Shown: piece by piece, positions 11,101 to 23,542 of the stretch | Layout of the letters: every line of letters begins with the position of its first letter | Numbering within the stretch: the first letter of the stretch is position 1 | Source of the DNA: Wolbachia endosymbiont (group A) of Longitarsus flavicornis | Lineage (GTDB): Bacteria > Pseudomonadota > Alphaproteobacteria > Rickettsiales > Anaplasmataceae | Assembly (NCBI RefSeq): GCF_963931955.1 | Contig: NZ_OZ008337.1 | Location: 62,001-126,000, forward strand | Length of the DNA stretch: 64,000 bases | Direction of reading: 5' to 3' | Program-made: the position numbers and the translations under genes | The notes under the pieces: model-generated | Database searches by the model: none | What the model saw: only the letters and a program-made list of their open reading frames with translations | Told to the model about the DNA's origin: nothing

Positions 11101-14100
11101 AAAAGATCTAACCTTGAGAAACTAAAAAGTAGATTACCAGAATCAGTGAAGAATTTGGTATTTTCGTCTAAAGTGTGTTTTAAAGATGTTAGGATTAATG
11201 AGTACTTGTGTGCTACTGGATATGAATATGATTCAGATAGACGAAGGGTATCTACTTATACTTCAAAAGGAGGTGATGAATGTAGGTGGTTGATTGAACG
11301 TAGTGGAAATAATATTCATATAAAAAATGATTATTATGGTGAATATCTTTACTCTGCTGGTAATGATTTTAATTATGATTCAAATAGGCGTAGGGTATTT
11401 ACTTGGATTCCAAAAAACAAAGTTTATAGTGGTTGGAAGATCGAACCTAGTGGTGATAAAGTTTATATAAAAGATAATTCTGGTGAGTTTTTGTACTCTG
11501 CCAATCTTGATGATGGGCATGATTATGAAAAAATCGCTTATGGTGAAAATTATGGTGCACTTGACTTATCGACGAAAGCACGTGGAGTATTTACTTGGAT
11601 TTCAGGAAAAAGAGTTTATAGTGGTTGGCAGGTTGAAGATTGTAGTAGATCTAGAAAAAGAAGGGGTGTTACTAGCTTAGATGTGAGTATTGGCACTGGA
11701 GATAATAAAAACAATATCTCCTTACACGTAACTTTTCAACACAGTAATGCATCCAATGTAAGTACTAGTCTTGATTCGGATATAGCAGCAGCATCGGAGC
11801 AAACAGAATTTGACAATGAAAAAGTTACACCAAGTTACAGAAATCGTCGATTGCTTAGTATAGAAGTAACAAACAATACTACAAGGCCAGCTTATCTCAA
11901 ATTAGAAGATGATAGTGATCAGCACACTATTGTAGAAGATGCTGAAAGTTCATTACAAGTAGTAGACTATAAGTCAATATTGACTGGAGAAAATAGTCAG
12001 CAAATAGCGAGTAGAGTATCTGCTATAGTTGAAGATGTTGAAAGGCACACCTTTTTAAATCAGTTAAAAAATAAGTTAGATTTAGGTAGTTATTTAAATA
12101 GTAGAGGGAGAAGCAATGCTGATCTCTATCCGGATTCTATGAGGAGAGATGTATGTAGTGAACTCAATGCAAGTGGGAGAAGAAATATTGTTCTAAGCGG
12201 AAACGATGTATGTGCAATTACTTCAGGTTATGAAACACTTGATATTGAAAACTTTCCTATTCAAGAAGTAGTGATTAATGATGATGTCAATGGAAAGAAA
12301 AGTTTAAAGAGAACATTAGATTTGCATCAGTTAGTGAAGCAAGTAGATAAGGATTTGAGTATAAAACCAGTACCAATAGTTATTAAAGACAAAAATGATT
12401 TATTAATTAAGTTATCTATATCAGCTACCAGCTTGCAGCAAGATGTAATAACAGTTAGGTTGAAAGATGCCCTTGTAAATAAGTGGTATAAAAAATTACA
12501 AATTATTTTTGATAATGCACCAATGGAAATAGATGATAGTTTAGGTTTAAAGTCTTCGTTCTTTATTTCTGATGAAAGAATTATTGTAGTCAGACCTCAA
12601 AACATAGAAGAAAAGAATAAACTAATTATATCTAAAAAAGCAGGGCAGTATACCTATCTTCATAATAAGTACGACTTGATAGTTACCAATGCCTTTAATG
12701 CTGATATAGAGGAAAGTGAGTTGTGTATTATACGTTTTAGAGATTTCTATAAAGAACCTAAAATGAAAACATTGTCTATAAAATTTAATGACAAAGAAAT
12801 ATTGTTAAGTGATGAAATGGATAAAATATATGATTCAAGCAGTATTGATAAATTAACGTATGTTAAGCCTATTATTGATTTACAAGAAAGTTCTGCATCT
12901 TTGGAAGTTAAAAACAGTGGAGACATAAATGCTCGGGGCAAGCTTGACAGAACACTGTTGCATCTTGCTTCCGAGGCGGGTGAATTTGATAAAGTTAAAC
13001 TTCTTCTTGATAGAGGAGCTAATATTGAAATTCAAGATAAATTTGGGTACACACCAATATTTCTTGCTACTCAATCAGGTAAATGGAGCGTGGTAGAACT
13101 TCTTCTTGATAGAGGAGCTAATATTGATGCTCAAGATAAGGAAGGTAAAACGCTTTTACACTTTGCTGCGTCAGGGAATAATTTAGATATGGTTCAATTT
13201 CTTCTTAATAGAGGTGCTAATATTGAAGTTCAAGACAAGTTTGCTTGGACACCAATACTTTCTGCTGCTCAGTCAGGTAAATGGGATGTGGTAAAACTTC
13301 TTATTAGTAACGGTGCTAAATTTAATAATGAAATAACATATCAGGGAACACCTTTACATTTTGTTGTTCAAGAGGGTAACTTGGATATGATTAGATTTCT
13401 TCTTGATGAAGGCGCTGACATTGAATCTCAAGACAAAGATAATAAAAAGCCTTTACATCTTGCTGTTGATACGAACAGGTTGAGTGTAGTTAAACTCCTT
13501 CTTGATAGAGGCGCTAGTGTAAATGCTAAAGATGAGAATAATAAAACACCTTTAGACTTAGCTGCTAAAGGAGATATGATAGAACTTTTGAAGAGAGCAC
13601 AGTTGAATCAAGGATTGTCAATCAATGCACGAGATGGCAATCTCAACAGAGTTAAAGGTCTTATCACCGGAGGTGCTAATTTAGAGACCAAAGATAATAA
13701 TGATAATACTCCTCTACATAATGCTTGTAATAATGGTCACTTTAACGTAGCAAAATATCTTATCGAAAAGGGAGCTAGTTTAAAGGCTAAAAATAAAGAC
13801 GATAAAACACCTTTAGAGTTGGCTGATCACAAGGGTTACATAAATATAGTAGAAATGATAAAGCAGATACAATCAGGATTAGATGAAGAATTGTTGTCTG
13901 CGGTGAAAAATGGTGATCCTAATAAAGTTGATGATCTTGTTAGCCATGGTGCTAGCTTGGAGGTGAAAGATAGCAATGGTAACACTCTTTTACATTATGC
14001 TTCTCAAAATGGTCATTTAAAAGTAGTAGAATATCTTATCGAAAAGGGAGCTAGCTTAAAGGCTAAAAATAAAGATGGTAACACACCTTTAGACTTGGCT

Positions 14101-15357
14101 GTTAAAGAAAATATAAAAGAATTTTTGAAAAAAGCACAGTCAGGTTTAAATAAAGAATTGTTGGCTGTAGTAAACGGTGATGATCTTAATAGAGTCAAGG
14201 CTCTTGTTAGCCAAGGTGCTAGTTTAGAAGCGAAAGATAATAGTGATAATACTCCTTTACATAACGCTTGTAATAATGGTCATGTGAAAGTAGTAGAATA
14301 TCTTGTCGAAGAGGGAGCTAGCTTAAAGGTTAAAAATAAAGATGGTGAAACACCTTTGCATGTAGCTGCTCAACATGATAGTACACTTGAAGTAATTGAA
14401 TTTATTTTGAACAGAGATCTTAGTGGTATTAATGATATAACTAATAACGGTAGAACACCTTTACATTTAGCTATACAAGGAAATAAACCAAGTACAGTCA
14501 AACTTCTTCTCAATAAAGGTGCTAATATTAACGCTAAAGACAAGGATGGTAAAACACCTTTGGATTTGGCTGTGCAAGAAGGTTATACAAATATAGTGGA
14601 GATGATAGAGCAAGTACAATCAGATTTAGATGAAGGATTGTTGACTGCAGTACAAGATGGTAATCTCAATGAAGCTGAAGGTCTTGTTAGTCGGAATGCT
14701 AATGTTAATACTACAGATATATACAGTTGGACACCACTACATTGGGCTGCATTTGAGGATCGTTTAGAAATTGCAAGGTTTTTGATAAAAAAAGGCGCTG
14801 ATATTAATGCTGCAGATAAAGGCCCTTATGGTAAAAAGCCTGTGCATGTTGCTATTGAGAACAATAGTAAAGATATCATAGGGTTTCTTCTCAGCAAAGG
14901 AGTGAGTATTAATGATACTGACAAGCAAGGTTATACACCACTGCACTATGCTGCATGGAGAGGACGTTTAGAGATTGCTGAGCTTCTCGTTGATAAGGGA
15001 GCTAGTATCAATGCCGCAGACGCCTCTACTGCTGGTGAAAAACCTATACATGTTGCTGCTGAAAATAATAGTAAAAGTATTATAGAGTTTCTTATCAGCA
15101 AGGGGGTAAACGTTGATGAGGCTGATAAAAATGGTTGGGCACCTTTACACTATGCTGCTAAGTTTGATCAATTAGAGGTTGCAAAATTCTTGATAGAAAA
15201 AGGAGCTAATATCAATGCTGCAGATACTTCTACTATTGGTGAAAAACCTATACATGTTGCCGCTGAGAATAATAGTAAAAACATTATAGAGTTTCTTATT
15301 AGTGTCAAACAGACGAAATCTGTCAAACCAGGAAGAAACTCCCAATTTAAGTTTTGA
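5110..15357 (+). pseudogene. cifB: CifB-like giant toxin, main part (ankyrin type, type V-like)
   Basis: This is the continuation of the gene begun at 3195; the nominal GTG start is not a real one. Residues in this frame: 90-190 second PD-(D/E)XK nuclease (D104, E126, K128); 270-400 Ulp1/CE-clan protease-like domain with NNHW H307, YVDS D326, Q355 and GYNC C361; 560-800 hydrophobic glycine/alanine-rich region ending in WRIFWHTFAFQPIPQD, like the Tcd toxin pore/translocation region; 890-1260 GGSN and GGKGSD segments resembling RTX repeats; 1674-1850 ankyrins; about 1874-2020 latrotoxin-C-terminal-like (LKDGMLHN, SHNNPGKSISGY); 2020-2177 trefoil-like repeats with YDSNRRRVFTW; 2600-3398 about twenty ankyrins. 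From 15304 on the residues (VKQTKSVKPG...) come from IS110, so the true end is lost. In known CifBs, nuclease or deubiquitylase activity causes incompatibility. Confidence 0.8.
5135..5141 (+). other. Frameshifting T7 run in giant cifB-like gene
   Basis: Seven T precede CAAG. Reading AGT TTT TTC AAG, with one T fewer, fuses the two open frames and gives a protein that aligns through the joint with the second paralogue (SFFDGEWKNIPYP versus SFF-KIPNSDEL). One base therefore separates a split from a 4,036-codon gene. Confidence 0.75.
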
Positions 15358-15622
15358 GTAATTTCTGATATAACTTTGTGAGAAGCGCTTTTGCAGTTAT
15401 AACCGACCAAGTCACTGGTGCCTTTAGTGCCCGTTCGTAAGCGTGGTTTTGGGAGGAACGGTCAAATCATTGATGGAGTTTTTGTAGACTACCTCGGTTA
15501 GGAGATTGTACTATCAACCGTTCCAAGCTGAAGCGTTTCCCTATTACAAATTATACGAAGGAGTTGCCATGAAAAAAGCAAAAAGTAAATTAGAAATAGT
15601 GAATCCTGATGCAGCAGGGATT
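15304..15622 (+). mobile_element. IS110-type element, left-end fragment
   Basis: Nearly identical to the left end and first codons of the complete IS110 at 47326-48939 (that copy is on the minus strand). It starts with GTCAAACAGACGAAATC, contains the putative bridge-RNA region with the GGAACGGT (15455-15462) and ACCGTTCC (15517-15524) arms, a GAAGGAG site, and the transposase start at 15569 (MKKAKSKLEIVNPDAAG). It is then cut by an IS5-family element at 15623. The rest of this IS110 copy is absent from the other side. It has destroyed the 3' end of the giant cifB-like gene. Confidence 0.85.
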
Positions 15623-16516
15623 AGACTTCTTTCAAAATTGTTAGAGGGAGTGTAAGATGAAGTATTTGAAAGCATGAAATATAAGGAAATAGAAAAGTTA
15701 GAAGGAGAAAAGTTTCGACGTTTAACAGGGGTAAAAAAAGCAACATTTGAGCGAATGGTAGAAATTCTAGAAGTGGAGGATAAAAGAAAAAAAGCTAGAA
15801 GTGGAAGAAAAAGTAAACTTTGCATAGAAGACAGGCTACTTATGGCACTGGAATATATAAGAGAATATCGTACATATTTTCATATTGGGCAAAGCTATGG
15901 CATGAGTGAAAGTAACAGTTTTAAAATAATAAGATAGGTAGAAGACATATTAATAAAACATCCAGATTTTGCATTACCAGGAAAAAAAGAGCTATTAAAG
16001 AGTGATGTAGAATATGAAGTTTTAGTAATAGACGGAACTGAAACGCCAGTAGAGAGACCAAAAAAAAGCAAAAGCCCTTCTACTCTGGAAAGAAAAAAAG
16101 GCATACTATAAAAACACAAATAGTAACAGAGAAGAAGAGTAAAAAAGTCATATGCACATCTTTCTCGAATGGTAGAAAACACGATTTTCGGATGTTTAGA
16201 GAATCAAAGGTAGCAATATTACCGGACACCAAAATCTTAGCTGATGCCGGCTACAGGGGAATGCAGAAGATACACAAAAATGTTGTATTACCGCACAGGA
16301 AAATGAAAAAGAATCCGTTAAGCAAAGAACAAAAAAAAGAGAACAGGGCACTTATGAGCCAAAGGGCAATTGTTGAAAACGTAATTGGCTTATTGAAAAG
16401 GTTTAAAATCATCTCGGACAGGTATAGAAACCGACGAAAACGTTTTGGTTTAAGGTTTAATTTGATTGCTGCAATTCACAATTTTGAGCTCCATACATGA
16501 ATTTTGAAAGAAGTCT
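15623..16516 (+). mobile_element. IS5-family element (ISWpi1-like), copy 1
   Basis: 894 bp with perfect 17-bp terminal inverted repeats AGACTTCTTTCAAAATT / AATTTTGAAAGAAGTCT, flanked by ATT on both sides. The left neighbour is the IS110 fragment, the right neighbour is the headless cifB paralogue. It is near-identical to the copies at 29151 and 41304. I name it ISWpi1-like from family features and the Wolbachia setting, not from a search. Confidence 0.88.
15674..16500 (+). pseudogene. IS5-family transposase, two-frame, with stop
   Basis: The first frame (MKYKEIEKLEGEKFRRL...) has a helix-turn-helix-type N-terminus, then an in-frame TAG at 15935-15937 (IIR-stop-VEDILIKHP) where the family would have a tryptophan, and runs on to a stop at 16109. 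An A7G run at 16093-16100 allows a -1 shift into the second frame, which reaches 16500. DDE residues: VIDGTE in the first frame, ILADAGYRG and AIVENVIG in the second. The programmed A-run shift is usual for this IS group; the TAG is not and should inactivate the enzyme. Confidence 0.8.
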
Positions 16517-19500
16517 ATTGATTTAGAGAAATCCGTATTTTTATATAATGAGTACCCACTTGCTTCTTCTACAAGGTCGGGTGCACAATCAACTGAAAGA
16601 CCTGTGACAACATTCATGCTGACTAAAGGAAATCAAGGGCAGGATAAAGAGGTGTTTATTTTTCATATTAGAGAGGGAGGAAAAGGAGAGTTTAGTGAGA
16701 AAAAAATACCCATTAACCTAACAACAGTCAGTAAAATAACAGAAGTATGTATAAGTTTACAAGAGGAAAGAAAATCAGATTTTTTCGATGTAGAGAAGGT
16801 TAATAGATATAATTCCTTGAATGAGTATAGGCAGGGAAAAAGTTTTTTTGATGGAGAGTGGAAAAACATTCCTTATCCTGCTGGGTTAAAGGAAACATTT
16901 GATGAGGTATTGAAGTCTCAGCTTGCTTCTTCACAAGATCAATCTCAATCAATAGGCAAGTATAAGGAGTTATTTGGAAAATTAGGTGAGACAGTGCTAC
17001 CTTTTAAGGTTCTAATAGAAAAGGAAGCGCATACTCAAGCTATATCTCACGGAGCATTTAGCCACTATAGTGATATAAAGCTAGGAGAACTACAAGAAAA
17101 CAGGGCATTAGTATTAACTGAGTTTCAAACTGGAAGAGGAAAACGTATTGATATGCTGGTTCATGGTATCAAATTTGCAGATCAAGCTAGCAGCGCTAAA
17201 GAATACGATCCAGTAGGGTTAGAGCTTAAAGGACCAAGGGAAGGCAAGACAGCTGATGCGTTAAAAGATGAGGCAAACAAACAAATAGCCGATGAGTATA
17301 AGAAAGGTGTAACTTATAAGACGCTGACAGATGGAAAAAAAGTAGATTTTATAGGTGTTGTATTTGATAAAGGTGCGAATAATGCAGATTCCCTTATCTT
17401 AATGAGCAAAGATGCGTTTACTCCTGTTAAGGTAGTTCATAGTTCTATCTTTAGTATTAGTCAGCAGCAATGTTTTAAAGGAAGGAGAACACGTAGTATA
17501 GGAATACCTTGTATAGATTCATTCGATGAAGAAAAGATTACAGAGGAGGAAAAAAAACAACGTGTTAAAAAGTTGTTTGATATTGATAATGCTAAAGATT
17601 TAACTAATGAAATTATAGATATAGGTCGTGAGCAAGTGTTTGATATGATAGGCAATGCTGATAGGACTGATGTATATGTAAAAGTAAAAGATAACAATGG
17701 TAATGATAAAAAATTGATAATAGGTGATATTATAGAAATGAAGAATGCAGAAAGATATTTTGTAGATGATTATAGTGATGGTATTGAGATCTTAGTAAAA
17801 GTAGGCAGAGATAAGGATCGCGTTATAAAAGAAAAAATAAAAGGACAAAATATTGAGTATTATTTAAGCATCGATGGCTATGAAGTAAAATTCGATGATA
17901 TAATTAAAAATTTTACTACAGATGCAGAAAGAGAGAAAATTCATAATAAATTACATCAACTATCAAATGATAAGCAGTTGTTAGAGAATAAAAAATACAT
18001 TGAAGACATAGGTGATGTTCAAGATGTTGGAACTAATCAAGATTACAATGATATTGTAAAGGAAATTAAACAGAATTTATTAGCAAAAGGAGTTAGGGAA
18101 GATACTTTCGACAGGTTTAAAAGTCATTTTGATGATCTTGGTGAAAAAGTTTTTGCAGATTATATTAGTAATGTAGAAAGCAGCCTTAAAGAAAAAGGAA
18201 TTGCATTTGATCGTGATAAATTTGATTCAACGAAAATAAAAGGAGCAAAAGGTGGAAAGTTTTTTTCCATGATGGCTATATATGACTTGCTTGATAGTAT
18301 AGGTGATACAGCAACACTTGGACGACATAATAATGATGCTTTAAAGCAAGTATTTGGTATCAATGGTATACTAGATGCTATGGATGATGTTAGGACGAGT
18401 GTAAGTATTTCTCCTAGTAGTAAAGTAGGAAAACTGATTGGTAAAATACCAGGGCCTGCACGTCAAGCTTTTGTTAAGGTTATCAGTAATCCTGTAGTTC
18501 AAAGTATTACATTTGCAACCATTGCTTATCAATTTGGATACAGTATAAACGAAATAGCTCAAGGTAATCATCATCCATTAAATTATTATTGGACAGCTAG
18601 TAGTGGTGTAAAATTAACAAGCATGAGTATAAGGCCTGTAAGTGCAGGAGTTAGTTTCGCAGTAAAAAGTGTAAGTACTGCTACTAAGATTTTAAGAGGG
18701 TTATCTGCTGCAGGCAAAGTTTTAGGTAGGATGTCAGTATTTACTATGGTTCCTGATATTGTGTTTTCATTGCATCAATCCTTATACAGTAGAACAATGG
18801 AAGCGCAAGCAATAGCAGCACAAATTCCCATATCTAATATCGATCGTACTAAAATATTTTTTTCAAATTCCGAAAAAGTAATATACGAAGACTATATAAG
18901 GATAAAGGGTTATTTAAATACTGTGAAAAGCAATGCCATAAATTACCTTAATTCTGATCCTAATATAGCTGCAGTTGTGCAGTATGTTACTAGTATTGAA
19001 GAAAAATATAGTGAGATCATTCAAACCGTTGAAAAAAAACTTGCATGTATGGGAAGTGGGATCGGTTGCCAGGATCAGTGGGTATGTGGATTAGAAAAAA
19101 GATATGAGAGTATCTCTTTCAATAAGGTTAATACGACTTCTAATGTAAAAGATGATTTATCTTCATTAAATATATCTAGACCTCTCGACTTAGAATTTTA
19201 TCAGCTGGATGACATAGGCGCTACAAGATTTAAGAGTACTAAAAAATATGAAGAGTTTCTTGCAAAACAAGAAAAGAAAAAAGTTTATTTGATTAGTAAA
19301 GAGGCAAAATATCTTCCCCATATAACTCAAGACGAGTACAATAGCGGGCTGAGAGTCGTAATGGTCCCATCAGGACATTTAATACCACAACATCAATGTA
19401 GTGGCATAATTAATGAACAACGTATATTCCGGCCCTACGCTTTGGATAAGGTATATATGCCTTGCAATGCTGGCAAAACCTATAGAAATTGTCAAGAGAG

Positions 19501-22500
19501 CTTTACCCTCTCAGGTGAACCTTTTATTTTTACTAGTCCAACAAGAAAAGATCCTAGTAATACAAAAAAGCAAACCTTTCCTAAAGGATCAGTATTATAT
19601 ATTTCAGGACCAAAAACATTAACAGCAGCTGCAAATTACCCAGCAGTAATGTATATTCCAGATGGTAATGTAAATTATGTTGGTTCAAAAAACAAGGAAA
19701 CTATCTTTGTTATTGGCAATTCTATATCTGGTACCCTCGAAGGTGGAGTAGGAAAAGAAAATACTGTAGTAATGAATGTTAAAGCTAATAATATCGTTGC
19801 TGATTTATATAGTGGAACTATACACTATGGTAATAGCAATAACATAGCATTGGTTAACACACATAACTACGTATCTAATTCTGACAACAGGCAAAATATT
19901 ACTACTAACTGCAAGACGACTTTAATTAATGTAAAAAACGCAGAAATTTGGCAAAATTCATTTAACTGCACAGATAAAGATTATGAGGTTAGAGTGGTCA
20001 ACAAAGAAAATGTACATCACAGAGGATTGAAGCAAACAGTATTTATTATTAATAAAAACAGTGATAGTGCTAGGATAGTAAGTGATTTAGGCAGTACAGG
20101 AAAAATAAAGGGAAATATTGACGTAATAAGTGTTCAAGTTGCTAATATCACACAGTGGGGAATAAGTGAAGATATAGAAAAGGTCGGCTATAGCTTAGAT
20201 CTTTTAGCTAATAATACACAAAGTATTGTTTCAAGTACTAAAATCGATGATTTTAAAAATCTAATAATTCAAGTAAACTGTAGTGGAGTGACAGAATCTG
20301 TTGCAATACAAGACAAGTCTTTGTTTGATACGGCGGAGGATATTAGGTATCAAAAGTTGAAAAATTCAGGCAATGATATTAGTGGAGAAGTCATACAAAA
20401 TAGTGAAAAAAAGTTAAAAGCATTTATACAAGCAAGCATTATAGATCAAGAATTATTTGATACTTATCAAATTGCAAAAGGTATTGCTGATAACAATAAT
20501 TTTGACATACCAGTATCTCAAATAGAAGTCATTAAAAATCACATGGGAATACCTAGTGAAAAAGTGATAATTGCTTGCATGTACTCAGGTCAAGTCATTG
20601 TTGATTTTAGCTATAATAATTCTGACGTTACAAGTAGTTATCAAAAATATCAGGATAATAGAGGAAGCTATGATTATGCTCACTATATGATACTATGTAA
20701 TTACTATCAAGACGTCACTGTGGAGGGGAGAGAAGGACAACATCAGTATATTATCAAACTACCAGATACATTAAATAGCGAAGTTTCATCGTCGCCGATA
20801 AGGATCAATCTAAAAATAAAAAACAAAGCAGCACCTTATCAAAGTATGTCTTACAATATTATTGACTTTGCTGAGTTGAATGTAACAGATGTTGATAGTA
20901 TAAGCATACAGAAAGGTAAAAGGAGTTATACAAATGAATGTTATAACCAATCGATCTCTGACCTTACAGAGGATAGCTTAGAGATAAAAGATATTACAGT
21001 ACTTGGTAGTGAAGGTACTAGATGGTCTTTATCCGTTGGTTTAGTTGATTATTTTCAAAGTCCAGAGCATCAGCAAATTGTATTACAAATGAACAATAAG
21101 CTTTATAAAATTGACAGTACAAATTTAAAGCTTGAGCATGTAGAGATGGATCCTAACTCTTTCAGATACTATCAGCCAGATGAACAAGGATTACAGATTT
21201 ATCATAATCAACCTATTGACAAGAATGAGGTTGGGTTGGTTGATTTTAGAGATAAGTCTATATTGGGTTTTGATATGGAGATTGCTGATGATAGTTTAGT
21301 GCTATCATATGGAAATAGTACCATTGCAAAAGTGGAGAATTGGAGTAATTATCAGCCTGCAAGAGAAATGATGTTCGCTTTTAATGATACAATGGTTTCT
21401 AATCTGAAGTGCATAGTCTCCGCTTGTAATTCAGAAGGTATTATAGTGGAATTTAATCAGAAGAAAGTAATTTTATTAAAGGAGGAAATGTTTGATGCTA
21501 TAGTACAAAATGGTACCAATGAAGCTAATGATTTAATTAGAAAAATTGAAACTATTGAAGGTAAAAGTGGATTAATACCTTTATACGTTGCTATTCAAGC
21601 AGGTAGATTGGACATAGTAGAAATTCTTTTTGAGAGAAAGCATTTTAGTGTTAAAGATAAAGACATCCATCCCCTGCACTGGGCTGCTCAGCAAGGCAAT
21701 TTGAATATAGCTAGGTTTCTTGTGGATAAAGGTGCTGATATTGGAGTTAAAGATAATGATGGTAGAACACCTCTGCGTGTAGCCGCTTATAGTGGTAACC
21801 TAGATATGGTCAAATTTTTTCTTGATAGGAACATGAGTATTGAGGTTAAAAATAATGATCCATATAAGATGATGGGAGTAGTTGAGGGCGTAAAGAACGA
21901 AATTATTAACCAAGCAGATACTGCACCTAATGTAAAAAGATGGGCAGAGTTTTTTGTAGAGAAGTTAAGATATTCAATAAAAAGTGTAGCAAAAGAGAAG
22001 CTAAAGGATGGCATGTTGCATAATAGGTATAGTTCAGTTAATGAACTTGCTAATGAAATTTATAAATCAGATGGAAAGCTGTTTGATGATATAATTAAAG
22101 GAGTTATAAATGATGTGTATGGGAGAGTAGATACGAAAGAAACATTAAGTTATGTACGCAGTCATAATAATGCTGGTCAGCGTATATCAGGTTATGTAGC
22201 TGTGTTTGATGCAATGCAAAGAAATGATGATTTAAATAATAGTGCAATATTTAAGTTAGCTTACTCTATTAAAGAGGCAATGAGTTTTGATAAATATTCT
22301 AGTCTCGATTCAGGAAGAAAATCTGAGCTTGAAAGGTTAAAAAATAAATTGCCGGAATCGGTAAGAAATGCGGTGTTTTCGTCAAAAGTGTGTATTAAAA
22401 ACATTTATCAAAATGAATATTTATATGCTGCTAATAGTTGTTTTAATTATGACAGCAATAGAAGAAGAGTATTTACTTGGATTTCAAAGGGTGCATTAAC

Positions 22501-23542
22501 CGATAAATTTAAGTGGAAGATCAAGCTTGATGGTGACAACTTTAATATAGTGAATGCTGAATTTAATGAAAATTTATATGCTGCTAGTGATTATTTCAAT
22601 TATGACAACGACAGGAGAATGGTATTTACTTGGGTTTCAGGTGGAGGAGTTGCACGAGATGTGTGGATGATTAAACCTGATGGTAACAACTGTTCTATAA
22701 TGAATGTTAAGCTTAAAGAACATTTATATGCTGCTGATTATGCTAAATATGACAATGATAGGCGTAGAGTATTTACTTGGATTCCAGGAGGTCAGGTTTC
22801 ACAAGGGATGTGGATGATTGAAGATTGTGGATCTACTTTAAGAAAAGTGAGAAATGCAGATGCTAGTTCTAATTTAATAGTTTCAAGGCAAGTACAATTG
22901 GATTACGCATTGTTGAATGCCACAAAAATTGGCAATATTAGTGAAGTAACAGGCCTTGTTAATCAAGGAGCTAATGTTAATACTGAAGACAGAGATGGTA
23001 ATACTCCTGCACGCAATGCTGTATTAAAAGGTCACTTTGGCATAATTAAGTACCTTGTTGAAAAGGGTGTTAGTTTAAAGGCTGAAGATCATTATTGTGG
23101 TCCCCCTACATGTAATGCCGCTCATAGTGGTCATTTAAATATACTAAAGTACCTTATTAGCAAATGTGTTGATATTAATGATACTGATAAAAATGGTTGG
23201 ACACCGCTACATTTTGCTGCATGGAGAGGCTACTTAGAAGTTGCTAACTTTTTAATAGAAAAGGGTGCTGATATTAACGCTGAGAACATTTTTGGCAGAA
23301 AACCTATACACATTGCCGCTGAAAACAATAACAAAGACATTATAGATTTTTTTCTCAGCAAAGGAATGAGCATTGATGATACTGGTAGAGATGGTCGGAC
23401 GTTACTATACTTGGCCTCTCGGAATGGTCACTTGGATTTAGTAAGGTACCTCGTAGATAAGGGGCTGACATTTACACTCAAGACAAAGGCGGTAAAACAT
23501 TGCTGGATATTGCTACTGATCAAAAACACAATAATATTGTAG
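16517..23542 (+). pseudogene. Second CifB-like giant toxin, N-terminally truncated
   Basis: Coding similarity begins at the IS5 border (in-frame IDLEKSV...LYNEYPL, aligning with YIYSYDEYPL of the first giant), so the first nuclease domain and its cifA are missing. Residues counted from the first in-frame start at 16604: 160-260 PD-(D/E)XK nuclease with D183, E207, K209; directly after it RRTR and a divergent segment instead of the Ulp1-like domain; 540-760 hydrophobic Tcd-like region; 1000-1600 beta-rich segments; 1640-1750 ankyrins; 1775-1925 latrotoxin-C-terminal-like; 1928-2075 three trefoil-like units (FNYDSNRRRVFTW and variants); then ankyrins. A one-base deletion near 23461-23464 throws it out of frame; the protein continues in the frame that starts at 23500. 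Confidence 0.8.
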
